From: Bacteroides sp. OM05-12
GTDB lineage: Bacteria; Bacteroidota; Bacteroidia; Bacteroidales; Bacteroidaceae
DNA length: 64,000 nucleotides
Assembly (NCBI RefSeq): GCF_003438995.1
Contig: NZ_QSUN01000001.1
Span: 434,001 to 498,000 of the forward strand
Direction of reading: 5' to 3'
Shown here: positions 59,372 through 64,000 of the stretch, piece after piece
Layout of the letters: every line of letters starts with the position of its first letter
Position numbering within the stretch: position 1 is the stretch's first letter
Made by a program: the position numbers and the translations under genes
Notes under the pieces: generated by a model
Told to the model about the DNA's origin: nothing
The model's database searches: none
The model's input: the letters and a program-made list of their open reading frames with translations, nothing else

Positions 59372-59450
59372 AAAACATAAGGACGATTACAAACAAAGAT
59401 ACGGTCGATTGTTTGCAAACGATAGGAGTTTGCAGACAATCGACCGTATG
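59372..59450 (+). repeat. Dispersed intergenic element, partial copy 3 with inverted core
   Basis: Only the hairpin end of the element is present. The left flank (ACATAAGGACGATTACAAAC) matches copies 1 and 2 in the same direction. Arms ATACGGTCGATTGT (59399-59412) and ACAATCGACCGTAT (59436-59449) are perfect. The core here is AAACGATAGGAGTTT, the reverse complement of the AAACTCCTATCGTTT found in the other two copies. Confidence 0.75.
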
Positions 59451-59522
59451 TTGAATAGCATAATAATAACCCCGATTTCTAGGGCATCTTTAAACTTATA
59501 AAGTAGACTAAATTCTTGTCTA

Positions 59523-61328
59523 TTACTCTTCGTACATTCTCTCTATTTCTTTTGCATAGTTTGCATTTAAAACATTACGCTTTACTTTCAAAGTATTGGT
59601 CAGTTCTCCTTTTTCCAAACTGAATGGATGAGGAAGTAATGTGAAACGTTTGATCTGTTCGTAGTGTGCAAATGCTTGTTGCAATGTATCGATACGCGCT
59701 TTGAATAATCCTATTATTTTAGGATGCTGCAATAACTCCTCTAAAGAGGAATATGCAATTCCTTTTTTCTGGGCATAGTCTTCAACAAAAGGATAAACCG
59801 GTACTATCAGCGCGGATACAAACTTACGTTGATCGGCGATGATTGCAATTTGGTCTATATAACGGTCAATAACCAACTTAGTCTCAATGGCTTGTGGCGC
59901 AATATATTTTCCATTAGATGTTTTGAATAAATCTTTGATACGTTCGGTTAGATATAATTCTCCATCTTTCATATATCCGGCATCACCGGTGTGGAACCAA
60001 CCGTCTTCATCAATCGCTTCGGCAGTGGCTTCTGCTTTCTTATAATATCCTTTTGTAATTGTTTTCCCACGAAGAAGAATTTCATTGTTTTCTCCGATTT
60101 TCACTTCAACATTGGGCATAGGCTGTCCTACGGAACCAATGGTATAACCTGTTTGTGAAGTACAAGAAACGGTTGCTGTAGATTCGGTCAGACCGTATCC
60201 CACAAGCATATCAATGCCAACGGAATGAACAAATTCACAAATCTCATCCGGCACAGCCGCACCTGCTGTTGGGAAGAAGTTGCCATTTTCGATCCCGATC
60301 GTCTTTTTCAGAAGATTGTATATGGTCTTTTCGTAGAATTTATAACGGATTTGAATACTTAACGGAGGAGTTTTACCTACACGCAAATAGTCTATATTAT
60401 GAATTCTACCGATTCGGATTGCATCCAGCATTAGTTTCTTTTTCAGTCCGGTTGTTTCCGCTATTTTCTCCTGTACTCCTGCATATACTTTTTCCCAGAA
60501 ACGGGGAACACTGCACATTAGGGTTGGGCGGATTTCTTTAATGGTCGTTTGAATATCGGCAGGACGGAGATTTATACAGACCTGTACCCCTTTATGAACA
60601 CAAAGATATACCCACGCTTTCTCAAATACGTGCGTCATTGGCAGGAAGTTCATGGAAACATCCTGATCTGACATTTTTGTTAAACGTATATCATGTATTT
60701 TAAATGCTTCCAGGTAGCAGGAATGATGCAGCATGACACCTTTGGGCTCTCCTGTTGTACCGGATGTATAAAGGATATTTGCTAAATCGTCTTCCGTAGC
60801 ACGTGATGTCCTTTCTGCAATTAATGCTTTATGCTGTTCTTCTTCTCCTTTTTTCAGGAAGTCATCAAAGTAAATCGAAGTCATATCCCGTGGATCAAGC
60901 CGAACGGAACGATCAAAAATAATGAGCTGCGTTAATGAGTGGCACAGGCCGAATATGCCGAAAGCCGCATCGTATTGATATTGTTCTCCGACAAATAAAA
61001 AACGGATACCGGCGTCATTTACGATATATTGCACTTGAGCCGGTGAACTTGTTGCATATAATGGAATGGTAACAGCCCGGTTTGCAAATGCGGCAAAGTC
61101 CGTAAAAAGACATTCGGGCTTATTTTGGGAGAATATTCCTATGTTTTCTTCTTCAGTTACACCAAGTTCCACCATAGCATTAGCTGCTATTTTTACAGTG
61201 TGCGAAAATTGGTTCCAAGTAATAGGAATCCATTGCGATTTCTCGTAATCCCTGTATTTTAAGGCAATACGTTCGCCATATTTTTCTGCCTGACGGTGAA
61301 CCAGAACAGATAAATGATGATAAGCCAT
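59523..61328 (-). CDS. Long-chain fatty-acid--CoA ligase (AMP-forming)
   Basis: A 601-residue adenylate-forming enzyme that activates fatty acids to acyl-CoA. The P-loop-like motif ILYTSGTTGEPKGVMLHH, the VGYGLTESTA motif (A5 region), DGWFHTGDAGYMKDGELYLTERIKD (A7/A8) and C-terminal NGKYIAPQAIE are all present, and the length fits the long-chain class. It is cytosolic or peripheral to the membrane and is transcribed divergently from the M20 hydrolase gene. Substrate chain length cannot be read from sequence. Confidence 0.93.
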   Translation of the reverse strand: MAYHHLSVLVHRQAEKYGERIALKYRDYEKSQWIPITWNQFSHTVKIAANAMVELGVTEEENIGIFSQNKPECLFTDFAAFANRAVTIPLYATSSPAQVQYIVNDAGIRFLFVGEQYQYDAAFGIFGLCHSLTQLIIFDRSVRLDPRDMTSIYFDDFLKKGEEEQHKALIAERTSRATEDDLANILYTSGTTGEPKGVMLHHSCYLEAFKIHDIRLTKMSDQDVSMNFLPMTHVFEKAWVYLCVHKGVQVCINLRPADIQTTIKEIRPTLMCSVPRFWEKVYAGVQEKIAETTGLKKKLMLDAIRIGRIHNIDYLRVGKTPPLSIQIRYKFYEKTIYNLLKKTIGIENGNFFPTAGAAVPDEICEFVHSVGIDMLVGYGLTESTATVSCTSQTGYTIGSVGQPMPNVEVKIGENNEILLRGKTITKGYYKKAEATAEAIDEDGWFHTGDAGYMKDGELYLTERIKDLFKTSNGKYIAPQAIETKLVIDRYIDQIAIIADQRKFVSALIVPVYPFVEDYAQKKGIAYSSLEELLQHPKIIGLFKARIDTLQQAFAHYEQIKRFTLLPHPFSLEKGELTNTLKVKRNVLNANYAKEIERMYEE

Positions 61329-61351
61329 ATTATAAATTTTATATGTAAAGG

Positions 61352-61359
61352 CAAAGGTA
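61352..61359 (-). promoter_or_regulatory. -7 box for the acyl-CoA ligase (TACCTTTG on the minus strand)
   Basis: CAAAGGTA on the plus strand is an exact TAnnTTTG match on the minus strand, 24 bases before the ligase start. Confidence 0.6.
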
Positions 61360-61404
61360 GGGTTTAATTTGCAATTATTGATTATAAATCTCCCGAAATA
61401 TGCG

Positions 61405-61412
61405 TATCTTTG
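61405..61412 (+). promoter_or_regulatory. -7 box TATCTTTG fixing the M20 hydrolase start
   Basis: An exact TAnnTTTG match. It overlaps a TTG at 61410 that could be taken for a start, so ATG 61434 is the real one. Confidence 0.65.
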
Positions 61413-61433
61413 TCAATTCAAAAAAGAGAAACA

Positions 61434-62495
61434 ATGAGTGAAACATATCTTGTGCCTGAGGCTATCAGCTTGTTGAAGTCATTGATAGGCATTCCTTCCG
61501 TGAGCAGGGAAGAAGAGGCTGTGGCCGATTTCTTGCAGAATTATATTGAATCCATAGGCATTACAGCCAACAGGAAAGCAAATAATATTTGGTGTGTAAG
61601 TCCTATGTTTGATTTAAATAAACCGACTATTTTATTAAATTCCCATATTGATACCGTTAAACCCGTAACAGGTTGGAGAAAACATCCGTTTACGGCTAAG
61701 GAAGAGAATGGAAAACTATATGGACTTGGCAGTAATGATGCCGGTGGTAGCGTAGTGTCTCTGTTTCAAGCTTTCCGGGAGTTGTCTGCAAAAGAACAAA
61801 GTTATAATTTGATTTATTTGGCTTCTTGCGAAGAAGAAGTATCCGGAAAGGATGGTATAGAGAGTGTTCTTCCCATGCTTCCGCCTATTCATTTGGGTAT
61901 TGTGGGTGAACCGACCGAGATGCATCCGGCAATAGCAGAGAAAGGGCTTATGGTACTTGATGCTACGGCCTATGGAGTGGCAGGGCATGCTGCACGTGAA
62001 GTGGGTGAAAACGCTATTTATAAGGTCTTAGATGATATAAATTGGTTTCGCAATTATCGTTTTGAGAAAGAGTCTTCTTTGTTGGGACCCGTTAAAATGA
62101 GTGTTACCCAAATCAATGCAGGTACACAACATAATGTCATACCGGATAAATGTACTTTTGTAGTTGATGTACGAAGTAATGAGTTTTATACAAATGAAGA
62201 GTTGTACGAAACAATTCGGAATCATGTAAAATGTGAAGTACAGGCACGCTCATTCAGACTTAATTCGTCACGTGTTGAGGAAAGTCATCCGTTTGTGCGT
62301 CGTGCCATAGAGTTGGGTAAGATACCTTTTGGCTCTCCTACGCTTTCAGATCAGGCATTAATGTCATTCCCTTCCGTAAAGATTGGTCCGGGAAAATCTT
62401 CCCGTTCTCATACGGCTGATGAGTACATTATGATAGAAGAAATAGAGGAAGCGATAGGACTGTATATTCAAATTCTTGATGGATTGATTATTTGA
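61434..62495 (+). CDS. M20 family metallo-hydrolase (ArgE/DapE-like)
   Basis: A 353-residue cytosolic zinc amidohydrolase. Metal and catalytic residues are visible: NSHIDTV (His71, Asp73), GLGSNDAGG (Asp102), SCEEEVSG (Glu133/Glu134), GEPTEM, and the late SRSHTADE histidine. The dimerisation domain has GVAGHAAREVGENAI. The closest functional class is acetylornithine/succinyl-amino-acid deacylase. Bacteroides use succinylated arginine intermediates, so a desuccinylase role is possible, but no arg gene adjoins it. The start is set by the promoter box at 61405-61412. Confidence 0.88.
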   Translation: MSETYLVPEAISLLKSLIGIPSVSREEEAVADFLQNYIESIGITANRKANNIWCVSPMFDLNKPTILLNSHIDTVKPVTGWRKHPFTAKEENGKLYGLGSNDAGGSVVSLFQAFRELSAKEQSYNLIYLASCEEEVSGKDGIESVLPMLPPIHLGIVGEPTEMHPAIAEKGLMVLDATAYGVAGHAAREVGENAIYKVLDDINWFRNYRFEKESSLLGPVKMSVTQINAGTQHNVIPDKCTFVVDVRSNEFYTNEELYETIRNHVKCEVQARSFRLNSSRVEESHPFVRRAIELGKIPFGSPTLSDQALMSFPSVKIGPGKSSRSHTADEYIMIEEIEEAIGLYIQILDGLII

Positions 62496-62506
62496 TAGAT
62501 AATATT

Positions 62507-64000
62507 ATGATTAAACGATTGTTTTTCTTGTATATAGGTTTGTTTATCAGTGCCTTTTTGATTGCAGAACCTATATCAAAAGAAGAGGCACTGGAGAAGG
62601 CTTCTTCATTCATGAAGCAAAAAATGATGCGGAAAAGCCCTTCCGGTATGAAGTTGGTTTATTCTGCTCCTAAACTGAGCAAGGCAGCAGAGAATGCCTA
62701 TTATTATATCTTTAATATAAATGATGATCAGGGATTTGTCATTGTTTCGGGGGATGACCGTACAGTTCCTGTTTTAGGTTACACGGATAGTGGAAGTTAT
62801 GATCCGGATAATCTTCCGGATAACTTCCGTGCGTGGATGCAAGGCTATGCGGATGCGATTGAATATTTGGATAAAAAAGATGTAAAACAGAAGGCTAATC
62901 CTGCCATTACAAGTGGGGTGATTTCTGCAATTGCTCCTTTGGTGAAAACCAAATGGAATCAGGGTTCGCCTTATAACAATAAGTGCCCTATATTACAGTC
63001 TACGGGAGAAGCTGCTGCAACAGGTTGTGCTGCGACAGCTATGGCACAGGTTATGAAATACTATGAATGGCCAAAAAGTGCTACGACTTCTCTTCCGGGA
63101 TACACTACTCGTACTCAGGAAATTAATATACCATCGTTGCCATCTGTCGTTTTGGATTGGAATAATATGAATAATACTTATTCCGGTAGTGAAACCGATG
63201 TGCAAACTAATGCTGTGGCTGAATTGATGTATTATTGTGGGGTGTCTATACATATGGATTATGATAGGGCTTCAGGAGCTGTTTCTGCAGATATTGCCGA
63301 TGCTCTTAAAGAATATTTTGACTATGATGCGCGAACAAAGCATGTGGATAGAGGGAATTATACTTTGTCTGAATGGAAGGACTTGATTTATAAAGAACTG
63401 AAAGAGAAACGTATTGTGCTTTATCATGGTCAGTCAAGTGGTGGAGGCCATGCTTTTGTGTGCGACGGTTGTGACGGTGATGGATTATTCCATATTAATT
63501 GGGGCTGGGGAGGTACTTCTGACGGATATTTTGAACTATCGGTTTTGAATCCTGATAATAATACAAGTATAGGCTCAAGTTCCAGTTCGGATGGATATTC
63601 TTTTGCTCAAGGCGCAATTATCGGCATTCAACGGAATACGGGTGTTGCTGACGATGAAGCACCAAGATTAACCGTAAGCGATATGGCTCTTGTAGGAGAT
63701 GGTGTCTATACCCGTTCTTCCATAAATGATAAATTCGTTGATATTTCATTTACTCATAATTTTTATAATGAGGCATCAGACACTTATAGTTTCTGTTATG
63801 GAATAGGGATTCAAGATGGAGAAACAGTTTATCCTTTATTAAGGACAGAGGAAGCTGTGGAATTTGGACCAGGAACAGGTTGGTTTCCTTATAAGTGGGA
63901 ATTCAGTCTGAACTTTCCTGTTGGAGAGTATAAATTAGTGCCTATTTGCAAAGAAGCAAATGCGGAAGAATGGAGTCCGGCGCAGGCATCGGGCCTTAAT
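62507..64000 (+). CDS. C10 (streptopain-type) cysteine protease, partial at window edge
   Basis: Open from ATG 62507 to the last base of the window (498 codons, no stop), so the 3' end is missing. A signal peptide (MIKRLFFLYIGLFISAFLIAEP) and an I69-like propeptide (YYYIFNINDDQGFVIVSGDDRTVPVLGY) precede the catalytic domain. The catalytic Cys174 lies in ATGCAATAMAQVMKYYEWP and His315 in GGGHAFVCDG, with FHINWGWGG close by. From about residue 370 a beta-rich region begins. Such enzymes are secreted or surface proteases that can attack host proteins. It starts 11 bases after the M20 gene. Confidence 0.92.
   Translation, partial: MIKRLFFLYIGLFISAFLIAEPISKEEALEKASSFMKQKMMRKSPSGMKLVYSAPKLSKAAENAYYYIFNINDDQGFVIVSGDDRTVPVLGYTDSGSYDPDNLPDNFRAWMQGYADAIEYLDKKDVKQKANPAITSGVISAIAPLVKTKWNQGSPYNNKCPILQSTGEAAATGCAATAMAQVMKYYEWPKSATTSLPGYTTRTQEINIPSLPSVVLDWNNMNNTYSGSETDVQTNAVAELMYYCGVSIHMDYDRASGAVSADIADALKEYFDYDARTKHVDRGNYTLSEWKDLIYKELKEKRIVLYHGQSSGGGHAFVCDGCDGDGLFHINWGWGGTSDGYFELSVLNPDNNTSIGSSSSSDGYSFAQGAIIGIQRNTGVADDEAPRLTVSDMALVGDGVYTRSSINDKFVDISFTHNFYNEASDTYSFCYGIGIQDGETVYPLLRTEEAVEFGPGTGWFPYKWEFSLNFPVGEYKLVPICKEANAEEWSPAQASGLN

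Noticed and set aside
59399..59449. Phase-variable promoter switch controlled by an invertase
   Set aside because: The invertible-looking core is only about 23 bases, contains no TAnnTTTG box, and no recombinase gene is in the window. It is kept only as an inverted-core observation.

Overview
This window is a chromosomal segment from a member of the Bacteroidales, most likely Bacteroidaceae. Supporting features: SusC/SusD outer-membrane genes, fused SecDF, a SufB-SufC-SufD-SufS operon, head-GIN (DUF2807) and BspA-like leucine-rich repeat proteins, C10 and M43 secreted peptidases, C-terminal sorting domains of the type IX kind, and the Bacteroidota -7 promoter box TAnnTTTG ahead of most transcription units. 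No tRNA, rRNA, CRISPR array, transposase or phage gene was seen.

Layout. 0.2-8.2 kb: two overlapping rhomboid proteases, an EEP-family phosphohydrolase, a lipoprotein M3 peptidase and SecDF. 8.9-34.4 kb: a long accessory locus on one strand. It holds a SusR-like TPR/HTH regulator, SusC/SusD, two M43 metalloproteases, a small GEVED protein, two GH63-like (MGH1-like) glycosidases, a two-gene LysO-type lysine exporter, a GH2 beta-galactosidase, an M9 (clostridial-type) collagenase and an LRR/BIG2 surface protein. 34.5-39.6 kb: head-GIN lipoprotein, YgjP-like metallopeptidase, glycerate kinase, DUF418 membrane protein. 39.6-45.1 kb: the housekeeping rimP-nusA-infB operon beside a small hypothetical gene. 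45.4-48.7 kb: a GC-rich accessory patch with a structured leader, a 70-aa basic protein, a BspA-like LRR protein and a 49-aa peptide. 48.9-55.1 kb: cvpA and sufB-sufC-sufD-sufS, interrupted by a minisatellite and by a GxxExxY nuclease-like gene bracketed by repeats. 55.1-64 kb: an acyltransferase, membrane pyrophosphatase, acyl-CoA ligase, an M20 hydrolase and a C10 cysteine protease running off the edge.

Main biological inference. The 8.9-34.4 kb locus combines a collagenase, other secreted proteases, candidate alpha-glucosidases, a beta-galactosidase, a SusCD/RagAB-type importer and a lysine exporter. Collagen carries Glc(alpha1-2)Gal(beta)-hydroxylysine, so this set could dismantle glycosylated collagen or collagen-like proteins and expel surplus lysine or hydroxylysine. 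Each family assignment rests on visible motifs. The integrated pathway is inference.

Non-coding structure is unusually rich. There are two near-full copies and one partial copy of a dispersed intergenic element, whose terminal hairpin has its core inverted in one copy. There are also nested-inverted-repeat elements at 19.2 and 59.1 kb, a duplicated stem-loop at 56.3-56.6 kb, two 24-bp minisatellites, and an exact 18-bp direct repeat flanking the susC promoter.
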